The notes: generated by a model from the letters alone, not told the origin. A stretch of DNA of 34,869 nucleotides from Verrucomicrobiia bacterium (GCA_031290985.1 JARLJW010000083.1:1-34869), one strand, 5' to 3'; shown: positions 8,829-17,730, counted from the stretch's first letter. Made by a program: numbers and translations.

Positions 8829-10043
8829 TTACGGAGAGATGACGCCGCCAACCGCCGGGCGGCTGACCTGCATTTCACTCAGGCGGATGGCCGTGCGCGC
8901 GGAACCGGAATTAGCAATTTCATTGTCGATGCTACCGACGCCCGTGCCCTTGAGCTTGTTGATGATGGCGGTCAACTGGCTGAAGGACAGATTCTGGTCG
9001 GTATAGGTACCCCATTGGCCGGTCTTCGGAGAAGCGATGATTTCAAAGGCCCAGAAGCTGTATTTGCCGGTGTAGACGGGCTGGAAGTCATTGGTCGTCG
9101 GCGCCGTAATGCCGTTGGTGTAATTGAGGATCGGATATTGACCGTTGAAGGCGAGCATGTTGGCCCAGTTCGCCGGACCGACACCTTTGGCATCGGCGAA
9201 CGACAGATAACCGATAGCCTGATTACCCGGGTTGGCAAAGTTCAAGACGGTTTTGACATCACCACCGCCAACATAACCGGGGCCGAAAGCGGCCGGGCCC
9301 ATGTTGGTGGTCGCCGGGCTATAAGCGTCCCCGACCGAGTCATAGTAATTGACCAGGATGGAGCCGACGTATTGAGCTTCCTGAACCGTGGTCACGCGCG
9401 TGCCGGAATCCAGCGAGCGGTGAACCAGATAGATGTTCGTGCCATGATCATTTTGGTTGCCCGTGAAATAGGACAACGGAGCCGAGCCGCCGGATGCGCC
9501 GAGCAGCGTATTCAACTGTTGCCAAGTCACATTATTGATGGACTGGACCCCGCCCGGCCCCTTGCTCCGTACAAAAACGAACGGCTGCACGGCCACTTTC
9601 GTTTCCGTGAACGACCCGGAGGGCAGCGGATCCAGCGTCGGTGAGGAGAAAACATCCGAGAACGCCAGGCTGGAACTGTTGGTAACCAAGGTGGGATTGC
9701 CATTGGCACCGCTGGCCAAAAACACCAGTTGGTCCTTGTTCAGCATGGCGCTCAAGCCTTGGACGGAACCGGTCCAGAGGGCATGAATTGTCAGCGTGTC
9801 CGAACCCGAGGTCAGCCCGGAATTCACGCAGGTGCCGGTCATCGTCCACCGGGAATCGCTGCTGGCGGCGGCACCGGTGCCATTGTTGCCCGTCTGAATC
9901 GTGTCAAACAGTTTTCCACAAGCATCGTGGGCATTGACACGGAAAGCAGTGGAACCGCTGATATACAAGTCATAGTTGACGGCCATGACCGGCGCGGCGG
10001 TTGCCAGGCCGAGGGCCAGGGAGAGGAACATTGTTTTTTTCAT
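8829..10043 (-). CDS. PstS-like periplasmic substrate-binding protein
   Basis: A 404-residue exported protein: signal peptide MKKTMFLSLALGLATAAPVMA, then YDLYISGSTAFR, which resembles the Gly-Ser-Thr phosphate-loop region of the PBP-like/PstS superfamily near the mature N terminus. Later blocks (VHRSLDSGTRVTTVQEAQ, NQAIGYLSFADAKGV) match the second ligand loop and hinge typical of these folds. No permease or ATPase genes of a Pst transporter are adjacent; instead the protein sits upstream of the two-partner secretion genes, so it may be a cell-surface or periplasmic binding protein not tied to ABC uptake. Phosphate as ligand is family-based and unproven here. Confidence 0.7.
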   Translation of the reverse strand: MKKTMFLSLALGLATAAPVMAVNYDLYISGSTAFRVNAHDACGKLFDTIQTGNNGTGAAASSDSRWTMTGTCVNSGLTSGSDTLTIHALWTGSVQGLSAMLNKDQLVFLASGANGNPTLVTNSSSLAFSDVFSSPTLDPLPSGSFTETKVAVQPFVFVRSKGPGGVQSINNVTWQQLNTLLGASGGSAPLSYFTGNQNDHGTNIYLVHRSLDSGTRVTTVQEAQYVGSILVNYYDSVGDAYSPATTNMGPAAFGPGYVGGGDVKTVLNFANPGNQAIGYLSFADAKGVGPANWANMLAFNGQYPILNYTNGITAPTTNDFQPVYTGKYSFWAFEIIASPKTGQWGTYTDQNLSFSQLTAIINKLKGTGVGSIDNEIANSGSARTAIRLSEMQVSRPAVGGVISP

Positions 10044-10111
10044 ATCGTATCGTATTTCGTTTCGTGTTTGAGTTGTAGTTTGAGCAAAGGTTTAATGTTA
10101 AAATCGGTTTC

Positions 10112-10867
10112 TTAGTTGCGGCGACGAAGGGCCAGCAGCGCGAGCGCACCGGAACCGAGCATCATCCAAGTGGAGGGTTCAGGCACCGGGCTGAAGCTCA
10201 GAACGCCACCATTCATCGAGAATGCCCCCAAATAAGTGCCATTGTTCGCCGCCCCCGGATCTTGTTGGAACAGATCAGATGTCGTGGTTCCCCCGGTTGA
10301 GATGTTTTCAACTGCCGGCGCCCAGGTGCCATGAAAGTCGCCCAAACTGCCCACACCGACCGTATAGGAAACCGGATTGCCGCCAATGTTCAAGGTCTTG
10401 CTAACCTCAACCTGTTGATTGCCGTATACGATGGCATAACTGGAGCTGGCCCCGTTGGCGATGGCGGTCATTTTGCTCACCACTTGTCCCTGCCCGCTGG
10501 AGGTCAACGAAGAGTTCGGATCATTCGCCGTCGTAATGTCCGAACGCGGGTCGGTGACAAACAGGGTGTTGTTGGCGCCCAGCGCGCTGCCGGTGGTGTT
10601 GACATAGCCAAATACGGACCAGTAAAGGCCGCTCGTGGTGCCGAACGCATTGTTGAGCACCGGGCTTAAATCCTGGCTGAGGCTATAACTTCCGCTCTGG
10701 AAGTTGGCCGCCGTGCCGAGGTCAACGATGACATCGTTGGCTCCGCTGGAACTACGAAACGCGGCCAGCAAATCGCCAGACTGATAGCTGTAGGTTTGAG
10801 CCTGGGCCGCCACGCCGTATAATACGAGCGCTGCGATCGCAGACGTGATGATTTTTAATTTCTTCAT
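10112..10867 (-). CDS. PEP-CTERM sorting domain protein
   Basis: A 251-residue secreted protein. The start ATG is set by a good ribosome site (AAGGAG, 4 nt before it) and a signal peptide (MKKLKIITSAIAALVLYGVAAQA). The C-terminal 25 residues are a textbook PEP-CTERM tail: VPEPSTW, a hydrophobic stretch and RRRN. In the family this tail is recognised by an exosortase and the protein is moved to the surface or matrix. The body (GDLLAAFRSSSGANDVIVDLG, TDPRSDITTANDP, GQGQVVSKMTAIANGASS) is clearly paralogous to the upstream gene at 10926-11909. No exosortase is in the window. Confidence 0.9.
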   Translation of the reverse strand: MKKLKIITSAIAALVLYGVAAQAQTYSYQSGDLLAAFRSSSGANDVIVDLGTAANFQSGSYSLSQDLSPVLNNAFGTTSGLYWSVFGYVNTTGSALGANNTLFVTDPRSDITTANDPNSSLTSSGQGQVVSKMTAIANGASSSYAIVYGNQQVEVSKTLNIGGNPVSYTVGVGSLGDFHGTWAPAVENISTGGTTTSDLFQQDPGAANNGTYLGAFSMNGGVLSFSPVPEPSTWMMLGSGALALLALRRRN

Positions 10868-10925
10868 GGAACTCCTTGTTGGTTTTATTTTTGTTTTTAA
10901 ACGGGCGAAAAAAACGGGCGAAAAT

Positions 10926-11909
10926 TTACTGGGCGGTGATGACGTAAAACTTGTTCGGGACATTGTTGGTATCACGCAGCGTGTGGCTGCCGCCATCGCC
11001 AGCCACGAAAGTCACGGCCGGCCAGTTGATGCGCGGCGTGGTCAGGCCGGCGGAGTTTGTGCCACGCAACGTGTAGGTGCCGGTGCTGCCGGTGGTGAAC
11101 GTGACCAGATTCGTGAAGCCGTTGCGGGCGAATGAAGTGATGACCGGGGCCGCCACCACGGCCGAGGGATAGGCCGTATAAGTCATGACCCCGTTGGTGT
11201 TTAATTCAAAATAACCTAGGAAATTCCCATTGGGCGCGCCGGTGGCCGCCGGCATCCAGTAAAAATCCGCCCGCACGGCCGTGCCGCCGGTGGTAAAATT
11301 CGCCGGCGTGATCTGCTCCGGCTGCGATTGGAACGTATCATGAAAATTCAGGTTGTTGCCCAAACCGATGTAATAACTGACCGCCGAATTGTTTTGATTA
11401 TAACTTTCCGGCTCCAATACGGCGGAAGCAGTGTTGGTCGAGGAATAACTTCCATTATTCTGGGCCCCCAGGACAATGGCGTTCAATTTGCTCACAATCT
11501 GCCCCTGCGCCGAGGCGGTGTCCGAATAATAAGGATCCGTCGGGGTGGTCAAGTCGGCCCGGGGACTGCTCATATAAATCGAGTTCTGGATGGCGGCCGG
11601 CGTGGCTGAGTTGTCATAATAAGCCAGTGCGGTCCAGGCGACGTTGTTGGTGCCGATGAAGCCCAGTTGCTGGCCGGTGAACCCCGGAACCGTGACCTTG
11701 GTGTTCGGCGCCAGATTGGTGTAAAACGAAATGTAGCCGGCGTTGACGATCAAATCAGTCGGGCCGGTGCTGGCGCGGCGGAAGCAGATCAAAACATTTC
11801 CATTGGTATAAGCAAAGGTCGCAGCGATGAGATCACTTCCTCCGAACAGGGCAATTAACAGGGCGAGTCCAAGTACCTTAAAGGATTTTGAATGATTGAA
11901 TTTGTTCAT
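10926..11909 (-). CDS. Secreted paralogue of the neighbouring PEP-CTERM protein, without the PEP tail
   Basis: A 327-residue exported protein (signal up to about residue 30, LIAATFA). Its first 220 residues align with the body of the downstream PEP-CTERM protein: GNVLICFRRASTGPTDLIVNAG, SSPRADLTTPTDPY, AQGQIVSKLNAIVLGAQN, each with a counterpart there. Instead of a PEP-CTERM tail it ends in an Ig-like segment (PVITSFARNGFTNLVTFTTGSTGTYTL and FYVITAQ), an ending seen in verrucomicrobial surface proteins. The two genes are 58 bp apart on one strand and look like a tandem duplication in which the anchoring end was exchanged. Function unknown. Confidence 0.85.
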   Translation of the reverse strand: MNKFNHSKSFKVLGLALLIALFGGSDLIAATFAYTNGNVLICFRRASTGPTDLIVNAGYISFYTNLAPNTKVTVPGFTGQQLGFIGTNNVAWTALAYYDNSATPAAIQNSIYMSSPRADLTTPTDPYYSDTASAQGQIVSKLNAIVLGAQNNGSYSSTNTASAVLEPESYNQNNSAVSYYIGLGNNLNFHDTFQSQPEQITPANFTTGGTAVRADFYWMPAATGAPNGNFLGYFELNTNGVMTYTAYPSAVVAAPVITSFARNGFTNLVTFTTGSTGTYTLRGTNSAGLTTPRINWPAVTFVAGDGGSHTLRDTNNVPNKFYVITAQ

Positions 11910-12246
11910 CCGCGAAACTTTAGGGCAAAGCCTCTGGACAAACCCCCGCTTTCAGGACAAGCGCACACAGTTTGGCGCCGCGCAGGATTACCGCGGGTGA
12001 AATCTCTTTCCCCATGCCAGTGAAGGCTTTTGTCCCTGATTCGGGGGTGGCAAACCCCGCCCGCCCGGCCATGTAACCGAAATGTGACGCACCGCTTCCG
12101 GCCCGACCAATCCGCGGAAGCCCGACGGGACTTTTGACTGACATAATCAGGACAACGCCCGCCCGCCGGTTGTCACGGAATCGTCACCGTTCCGCCGTGC
12201 GGACGTAACGGCAGGATTCCAGTCTGGCGCACATTTGATTGACCTC
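11910..12246. other. Intergenic region between divergent genes
   Basis: This stretch separates the minus-strand secreted protein gene from the plus-strand porin and must hold both promoters. I see no RNA gene or repeat. Open frames here are short and lack credible starts. Confidence 0.5.
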
Positions 12247-13644
12247 ATGAAATATTTCACGGAACAAAAATCGTTTTGGGGTAAGGCCGCCTTGGCGGGC
12301 GCGGTTTTTTTGGCGCTCGCCCCGCGCGCCCAGGCCCAATCCGCTGACATGCTGATTGACAAGCTGGTGGAAAAGGGAATCCTCAGCGTGCGGGAAGCGC
12401 AGGACTTGCGCGACGAGGCGGATAAAAACTTCAACACCGCGGTGCAGTCGAAATTCGGGATGCCCGACTGGGTCACCAGTTACAAGATCAGCGGCGACTT
12501 CCGCGCGCGCTTCGACCATGTCAGCAGCGACAACGCGGCGTTCACGGAACGCGAACGTTTCCGCTACCGCCTGCGCTTTGGGATCACTTTCAACCTGCTC
12601 GATAATCTGGAGGCCGGTTTCCGGCTCGCTTCCGGGGATCCCAAGGGTTCCGCCGGCAATTCGCTTTCCGCCAACAGCACGATGCAGGACAATTTCAGCA
12701 AGAAGAACATCTACATCGACACCGCCTACGGCAAATGGACCCCGGTGAATTCCGGCGGCTGGCTGGTCTCCGGCACCGTCGGCAAGATGGATAATCCGTT
12801 TTCGTTCACCCCGATGGTTTTTGATCCCGACCTCACGCCCGAGGGCGCCGTGGCGCAGACGAGCTGGGCCGTCAACGAACAGCACTCCCTGTCCCTCGTG
12901 GGCGGGGCGTTCGTGCTGGATGAAGAGCAGTTTTCGGCCAGCGATCCGTTCTTGTATGGCGGCCAGTTTCTGTGGAACGCCAAGTGGACTGACAAATTCT
13001 CCACCGCCCTCGGTGCCGGTGCCTTCAAGATTGTCGGTGGCGAGCAATTAACCACCGCCAATGTGCCCTATAATAATCAGGGCAATACCCGCCATCTCAC
13101 AACCACGGTGGTCAATGGGCAGACGGTTGATGCCTACACCCTGCAAAACACCTTTTTACCCGTCATCTTGGATGCCAGCGCCACCTACACCCTCGACTCA
13201 TTTCCCCTCTACAACGGCACGTTCCCCATCAAGGTCGCCGGTGAAGTCATGCAGAACACGGAAGCTAACTCCAAAAACCAGGCCTTCTGGGTCGGGGTCA
13301 CTTTTGGGAAATCGGGAACTAAAAAAACTTGGGACATCACCTACCGCTACGAACGGCTGGAAGCGGATGCCTGGTATGATCAACTCGTGGATGACGACAA
13401 CGGGGTGTTTTATCCCGGCGACGTGCCCACCTCGAACAGCACGTTCGGATATTTCGGTGGCACCAATGTCAAGGGCCACATGATCAAGTTCAACTACTCG
13501 TTCACCGACTCGCTCACCTTCACCGCCACCTGCTTTATCAACGACCTGATCAGCCGGGATGGCATCCAGGCTGACCCGCTGGTGTCCAACACCAAAACCA
13601 GCGCCGCCATCCATTTCATGGCGGACGTGATGTGGAAGTTTTGA
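12247..13644 (+). CDS. Putative outer-membrane porin
   Basis: A 465-residue protein starting at the ATG of MKYFTEQ (a TTG four codons upstream is less likely). The signal peptide ends at about residue 30 (APRAQA). A short helix follows (LIDKLVEKGILSVREAQDLRDEADK), as in porins that carry an N-terminal trimerising or peptidoglycan-facing helix. The remainder alternates hydrophobic and polar residues typical of beta strands, with repeated aromatic ends (ISGDFRARFDHV, FRYRLRFGITFNLLDNLEAGFRLASG) and ends in VMWKF with a terminal Phe. This matches the bacterial 'putative porin' (Porin_5-like) pattern; the substrate is unknown. It stands alone, facing the BtpA genes. Confidence 0.85.
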   Translation: MKYFTEQKSFWGKAALAGAVFLALAPRAQAQSADMLIDKLVEKGILSVREAQDLRDEADKNFNTAVQSKFGMPDWVTSYKISGDFRARFDHVSSDNAAFTERERFRYRLRFGITFNLLDNLEAGFRLASGDPKGSAGNSLSANSTMQDNFSKKNIYIDTAYGKWTPVNSGGWLVSGTVGKMDNPFSFTPMVFDPDLTPEGAVAQTSWAVNEQHSLSLVGGAFVLDEEQFSASDPFLYGGQFLWNAKWTDKFSTALGAGAFKIVGGEQLTTANVPYNNQGNTRHLTTTVVNGQTVDAYTLQNTFLPVILDASATYTLDSFPLYNGTFPIKVAGEVMQNTEANSKNQAFWVGVTFGKSGTKKTWDITYRYERLEADAWYDQLVDDDNGVFYPGDVPTSNSTFGYFGGTNVKGHMIKFNYSFTDSLTFTATCFINDLISRDGIQADPLVSNTKTSAAIHFMADVMWKF

Positions 13645-13682
13645 TTAGCAGGAAAACCGGCGAATTGTTGGAATAACGCACC

Positions 13683-14480
13683 TCACCGGCAATTCCCAAT
13701 TACCTTGGCCAGCGCGGCCACGCGCCGGGCGTCCACTGGATTTGCCAGCTTGCCATCGCGCTTCAATGACGATCCGACGATGACACCGTCGGCCACGCGC
13801 AGAAAGTCCTGCGCGTTTCCGACGCTCACGCCGCTGCCGAGCAGTATCTTTGCCTCAGGGCACGCCTGCCGGACGCACTCCACATCGCCGATATCCGCCG
13901 CCTTGCCCGTGCCCACGCCCGAAACAATCAGCGCATCGGCCAGGCCGCGTTCCAACGTGTCGGCGGCGGCATCGGCCAGCGACCAGTCGCCCAGCGGCAC
14001 GGCATGTTTCACGTGGACATCGGCGAAAATCTGCGCCCTCGGCGCCACGCGTCCGCGCTCGCGCAAGGTGTTGTAAGCATCCCCTTCAATGATGCCCTGA
14101 TCCGTGATCATCGCGCCGCTGTGGACATTGACGCGGATGAAATCGCCGCCGCACGCGGCACACAGCGCGAGCGCGGCCCGGGCGTCATTGCGCAGGACAT
14201 TGTAGCCGATGGGCAGTCGCACCGCGGCCCGCACGGCGCACCCGGCCGCCGCCATCGCGGCCAGGGTCTCGGGAGCGACGCTGCCTTTGGTGAACGGCAC
14301 GTCGCCAAAATTTTCAACGATCAGGGCGTGCGCACCGCCGCGCTCGTAGGCCGCGGCATCCACCACCGCCGCCTTGATGATGTCCGCCATGGCGAGCCGA
14401 TGCCGGGGCGCGCCGGGCAACGGCTGGAGGTGAACCACGCCGATGAAGACTTTGGCGTGTGATTGGAAAAGGCCTTTCAT
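13683..14480 (-). CDS. BtpA/SgcQ family protein (second copy)
   Basis: 265 residues; the start ATG overlaps the stop of the upstream paralogue by four bases (ATGA), so translation is probably coupled. The sequence shows the TIM-barrel pattern of the BtpA family: FIGVVHLQPLPGAPRH at the N terminus, ALIVENFGDVPFTKG, FIRVNVHSGAMITDQGIIEG, IFADVHVKHAVPLGD, and a phosphate-binding type end ILLGSGVSVGNAQDFLRVADGVIVGSSLK. BtpA was named for a role in photosystem I stability in cyanobacteria and SgcQ lies in an E. coli sugar cluster, but the reaction is not established. Both copies keep the same motifs. Confidence 0.88.
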   Translation of the reverse strand: MKGLFQSHAKVFIGVVHLQPLPGAPRHRLAMADIIKAAVVDAAAYERGGAHALIVENFGDVPFTKGSVAPETLAAMAAAGCAVRAAVRLPIGYNVLRNDARAALALCAACGGDFIRVNVHSGAMITDQGIIEGDAYNTLRERGRVAPRAQIFADVHVKHAVPLGDWSLADAAADTLERGLADALIVSGVGTGKAADIGDVECVRQACPEAKILLGSGVSVGNAQDFLRVADGVIVGSSLKRDGKLANPVDARRVAALAKVIGNCR

Positions 14481-15295
14481 TTTGATGATTTGGTTTGCCG
14501 GCCATGTACGGCCATGAAGGCGGCCACGCGCTTGGGATCCACCGCGCCCGTCCAATGCCCGCCCGCCTTGAATTCAGAACCGATGATAAACCCGTCCGCC
14601 GCCGCGAAAAATTGTTTCAAGTTCGTCGCCGTCACGCCGGAGCCGAGATACACCGGCAGCTGCGTGTGGCCTTTGACTTCCAGCACATCCCGCTTTTGCG
14701 GCGCATCCCCGGTCATCGCACCCGTCACGATCACCAGGTCCCCGCGCATGAACTCCACCGCGTGCGCCGTCTCGCCGATGCCCACGTCCGCCGTGATGGC
14801 ATGGGCGCTGTGCTTCTTTTTCACATCCGCCCAGACCTGCACTTGATCCGCGCCGATGCGCCGGCGGTAACGCAGTAGCTCCGCCGCCGAGGACTCAATG
14901 ATGCCTTCATCCGCCACGTGGGCAAACGCAAAGCCTTCGGCCCGGATGAAATCCAGACCTGCGGCATGTGCCACCGCCAGCGCCTCCACGTTTGCTCCGG
15001 CCAGAATCTGAATGCCACACGGCAAATCACTCGTCACTTTCACCGCGCGGGCGATCAATGCCATGCTCGCCACGATTTCCGGCCCGACCTGCCCGCGCAG
15101 ATAAGGCGTGTCGTGCATGTTTTCCAGCATGATCCCGTGGACCCCGGCGGCGCGATACATCTTTGCTTCGCGCACCGCCTGCGCCTCGATCTCCGCCAGC
15201 GTCAACCGGCTGGCCGGCGTGCCCGGCAACGCGCCGACATGGATCATGGCAATAACCGGCTTGGCGGTCTTGAAAAGTGGATTGGGTACCGGCAT
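14477..15295 (-). CDS. BtpA/SgcQ family protein (first copy)
   Basis: 272 residues from the ATG of MPVPNPLF; a longer frame upstream encodes unrelated basic sequence. Motifs parallel those of the downstream copy: VIAMIHVGALPGTPAS, GIMLENMHDTPYLRG, FIRAEGFAFAHVADEGIIES, VWADVKKKHSAHA, VYLGSGVTATNLKQFFAAADGFIIGSEFK. The two proteins differ throughout, so this is an old duplication rather than a recent one. They may form a two-gene unit with related but separate substrates. Catalytic function is unknown for the family. Confidence 0.88.
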   Translation of the reverse strand: MPVPNPLFKTAKPVIAMIHVGALPGTPASRLTLAEIEAQAVREAKMYRAAGVHGIMLENMHDTPYLRGQVGPEIVASMALIARAVKVTSDLPCGIQILAGANVEALAVAHAAGLDFIRAEGFAFAHVADEGIIESSAAELLRYRRRIGADQVQVWADVKKKHSAHAITADVGIGETAHAVEFMRGDLVIVTGAMTGDAPQKRDVLEVKGHTQLPVYLGSGVTATNLKQFFAAADGFIIGSEFKAGGHWTGAVDPKRVAAFMAVHGRQTKSSK

Positions 15296-16476
15296 GCGCT
15301 GCAAAGTAAACCTGCCACCGTCAGAAACCAAGCGCAGATCAAATCTCGATCCGGCGCGTGGCGAGTGCCGCCCGCCGCAGTTGAACGGATAAACGTAGAT
15401 GAGAATCGTCAAAAGACTAAGCCTCGCCGGTGCCCATTAATCACCAGACGGTGCGTGTGGTCAGCTCGGCTGAAAGGCTGTGCATGTTTTTTATCTCCGT
15501 CCATCTGAACAACCAAGTAATGAAGGAACAAACTTCTTTGCCGATGCTGGACCGGTCGCGCCGAAACCCTGGCTCCGGCTTTGTAGTTTTCTGCCCGCTC
15601 CCGCAGTCGCGCCAGCGTGTCTTGGACTACGGCGACAGAGCGCAGCGGCGACACCGCTTTCGTCTGCAACCGATCCATCCTTGTTCAAAAACCATGCCGC
15701 TAGTACTATGCGTCCCGCCCCTTTTCACCCGTCACCCGCCACTTTCAAGTTGGCTTCGTTCTGTAATTTTCCCCTCCCTGCGCCCACCCTGCCCCTCGCG
15801 CCTTAAAATATTGTAATCCATTACACACAAATGCTTTATAAATTTTTAACAGCCCACCACAGCCCCTTTTCGGCCTCGCAAATTGGCTTCGTTTTGGCTT
15901 CGTTCTCTCCGCCGATCAAGCCTCCACTTCCTCTTCCTCAAATCGTTCACGTCACGGGTATCGCGTCACGTTCACGATGGCTTTGCCGATGAATGACACC
16001 TTCCAAACCTTCCGGCCGACCTGACCACCCTCATCGCTCGATGATTGCATTGGCCCCGGCCGGCCTTGGTCTTCTGGCCCTTCCCATCTGCGTTTATCGG
16101 CGTTCATCTGCGGTTAAATTAAATGGTCACGGACTTATGCGGATAATACACCCCGGACCTATTTTGAACTAACCATGACAAGCATCATATTATCCGGATA
16201 TTATGGTTTAAGATGATCGCACCCCCAAAAGTATAAGTAGACTGTAACCTTAGTGTTTTGATAACGTCTACCACGTTCGATGAAAACTTGCTTAAACATA
16301 TCAGCCACGAGTTGGCCGACAATGACCGTCGCGAAAGCGACACGTCATAGCTGGCATAACCCAGGATATGTGTTTGGCCTCAGGTCCTCCTTGGCGTATC
16401 GCGGGCAGAAGAACTCGGAAGCCATTTTGGATCAACTGAAGGTAAGCAGGTAAAGAATCGACATAGGATTTCCCCA
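15296..16476. other. Intergenic region without a convincing gene
   Basis: About 1.2 kb, partly AT-rich (around 15,810-15,860 and 16,130-16,300), with only short, poorly supported frames. At 16,390-16,470 the frame YRGQKNSEAILDQLK followed by a stop could be the tail of a degraded gene, and it is followed at once by a strong terminator. I see nothing else that can be named. Confidence 0.4.
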
Positions 16477-16508
16477 CCCTGCTTACCCCGTGTAAGCAGG
16501 GTTTTTTT
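16477..16508 (+). terminator. Strong intrinsic terminator
   Basis: A perfect 10-bp stem (CCCTGCTTAC / GTAAGCAGGG) with a 5-nt loop is followed by seven T. It reads on the plus strand and insulates the tRNA-like array from whatever was upstream, perhaps a gene now decayed. Confidence 0.88.
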
Positions 16509-16813
16509 ATTTCCCTGAAACGGAACGGCGAACGGCGGCAACAAAAGGTGAACCACGGTGAAACATAACAAAATGACGTCTTGATGATGTCAGTTAGCAC
16601 AAAATCGAAAATGGCGCAGGAAAGCCTCGGCTTTCCACCGGTGGGGTTTGCCCATCGCTGGCGAATACGCGCGCCAAGACGAATTAGAACGCTTTTACAT
16701 CTTAAGGGCTTCGCAGGAGGTGTGCCCATAAACACCGAAACAGCCGCCGTGAATCCGCGGGTTGGGGTCTGAAAAGATCACCAAGAGGTGTTTGTTCTTT
16801 ATTGAAATAGCAC

Positions 16814-16868
16814 GGGCCGGGAGGTCCTTGCGGTCGGCCACAGGCTGCCGCAACTCCCGGCCCTTTTA
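16814..16868 (+). terminator. Long hairpin followed by T run
   Basis: GGGCCGGGAG pairs with CTCCCGGCCC, and inside it TTGCGG pairs with CCGCAA, with a GTCC bulge between; TTTT follows. The inner piece GGAGGTCCTTGCGG is repeated in the variable region of the first tRNA-like gene at about 17,064. It may be a terminator or an array-leader structure. Confidence 0.5.
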
Positions 16869-17026
16869 CTTTTAGCAGTGTCAGCCATCCCTGGCTGACG
16901 TAGAGCCGGGCTTCCAGCCCGGCGGAAAGGGGCACGCATATTTCCAAAACGCATGATTGCTCGCATGGTATTCGCACGGCTCGCGTTTTTTCCGGCCGGC
17001 AAGATGCCTGCCGCTACATTTCTCAT

Positions 17027-17116
17027 GCGGTTGTGATTTAAAAACAGAATGGGTCTTTGCCAAGGAGGTCCTTGCGGACGGCCACCAACCGGGTGCGATT
17101 CCCGGCGATCGCACCA
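17027..17116 (+). tRNA. Non-canonical tRNA-Gly(GCC)-like
   Basis: Acceptor GCGGTTG / CGATCGC (with wobbles) plus A73 and encoded CCA. D arm ATT/AAT. Anticodon loop TTGCCAA on a weak stem (3 of 5 pairs). A long variable region (about 20 nt) contains a GTCC-TTGC-GGAC hairpin. T stem CCGGG/CCCGG is perfect with loop TGCGATT (G55). G1-C72, C2-G71 and G3-C70 fit glycine identity. This is the least certain of the better-paired members because of the anticodon stem and the unusual variable region. Confidence 0.45.
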
Positions 17117-17126
17117 ATCTATATAT

Positions 17127-17200
17127 AGGCCGCGCGCCAGCTTGCGCGACCGAGTCTCCAAAACTCAGTCTGCTTGGGGCAGCACCAAGGCGGCCTGCCA
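17127..17200 (+). tRNA. Non-canonical tRNA-Trp(CCA)
   Basis: Acceptor AGGCCGC / GCGGCCT is perfect, G73 and CCA are encoded; A1-U72, G2-C71, G3-C70 and G73 are the bacterial Trp identity set. Anticodon stem CGAGT/ACTCA (4 pairs) carries loop CTCCAAA, anticodon CCA. T stem CTTGG/CCAAG is perfect with loop GGCAGCA (G55, C56). The D arm is short and irregular (CGC/GCG, loop CAGCTT) and lacks GG. Confidence 0.72.
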
Positions 17201-17282
17201 CTTTAAAATTGTGACGATGGAAGATGGCTAAAGCGCCCGGCTATTTTCCATCCTCAATCTTCTATTCTCGTTTTGCCAAAAC

Positions 17283-17360
17283 TGCGGGGAACTCGACTAA
17301 TGCACAGAGAGAAGCCTCATAAACTTCTTCAGGTGGGTGTGATTCCCACCCCCGCAACCA
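17283..17360 (+). tRNA. Non-canonical tRNA-Met(CAT)
   Basis: Acceptor TGCGGGG / CCCCGCA perfect, A73, encoded CCA. D stem CTC/GAG with loop GACTAATGCACA, no GG. Anticodon loop CTCATAA on GAAGC/ACTTC (4 pairs). T stem GTGGG/CCCAC perfect, loop TGTGATT with G55. 78 nt. The CAT anticodon could also belong to an initiator or a lysidine-modified Ile tRNA, but T1-A72 argues against a normal initiator. Confidence 0.75.
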
Positions 17361-17381
17361 CTGCTTGCGCAACTCCAACAT

Positions 17382-17471
17382 GGGAGATGATCCAGTTGCC
17401 CGACTGTAAATCGGCTGTCACAAAATAAAACTGGAAGCGACGAACTGGAGCATTACCAGCATCTCCCACCA
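17382..17471 (+). tRNA. Non-canonical tRNA-Tyr(GTA), class II, apparently without D arm
   Basis: Acceptor GGGAGAT / ATCTCCC perfect, A73, CCA. Only 11 nt (GATCCAGTTGC) separate acceptor and anticodon stems, with no D stem visible. Anticodon loop CTGTAAA on CCGA/TCGG. A 29-nt variable region fits the class II form of bacterial tRNA-Tyr. T loop AGCATTA on CTGG/CCAG. G1-C72 and A73 agree with bacterial Tyr. Confidence 0.65.
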
Positions 17472-17475
17472 TTTC

Positions 17476-17551
17476 GGACTCGTAGCTCAATCAGCGGAGC
17501 AGCCCGTTGTCTACGGGACGGCTGAGGGTGCAAGTCCCTTCGGGTCCGCCA
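17476..17551 (+). tRNA. Non-canonical tRNA-Asp(GTC)
   Basis: Acceptor GGACTCG / CGGGTCC (one wobble), G73 as expected for Asp, encoded CCA. D arm GCTC/GAGC with loop AATCAGCG. Anticodon loop TTGTCTA on GCCCG/CGGGA (4 pairs). T stem GAGGG/CCCTT with loop TGCAAGT: U54, G55, C56 and A58. 76 nt, standard spacing. Confidence 0.75.
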
Positions 17552-17648
17552 ATTTCAAATCTAGATCTTACCGCGCGGCTGATTCCCAGGGTTTCGGCTG
17601 CGTGTTTCTCCACTCCGACGTTTTTCAACTTTATTCGCTCGGAGTCAT

Positions 17649-17720
17649 CAGCGCGTGGTGTAGCAGCAACATGTCCGGTTCGGAACCGGGGGACCGCAGG
17701 TGCAATTCCTGCCGCGCTGA
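17649..17720 (+). tRNA. Non-canonical tRNA-Pro(CGG)
   Basis: Acceptor CAGCGCG / CGCGCTG perfect; C1-G72 with A73 is the bacterial proline signature. CCA is not encoded. D arm GTGT/ACAT with loop AGCAGCA. Anticodon loop TTCGGAA on TCCGG/CCGGG. T stem GCAGG/CCTGC perfect, loop TGCAATT. Confidence 0.8.
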
Positions 17721-17730
17721 CATTTTTTAC

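Noticed and set aside
12184..13047. A 287-codon minus-strand frame
   Set aside because: Antisense to the porin gene, which has a signal peptide and barrel pattern.
16301..16735. A 144-codon minus-strand frame across 16.3-16.7 kb
   Set aside because: It runs through a strong terminator, has no ribosome site and shows no domain.
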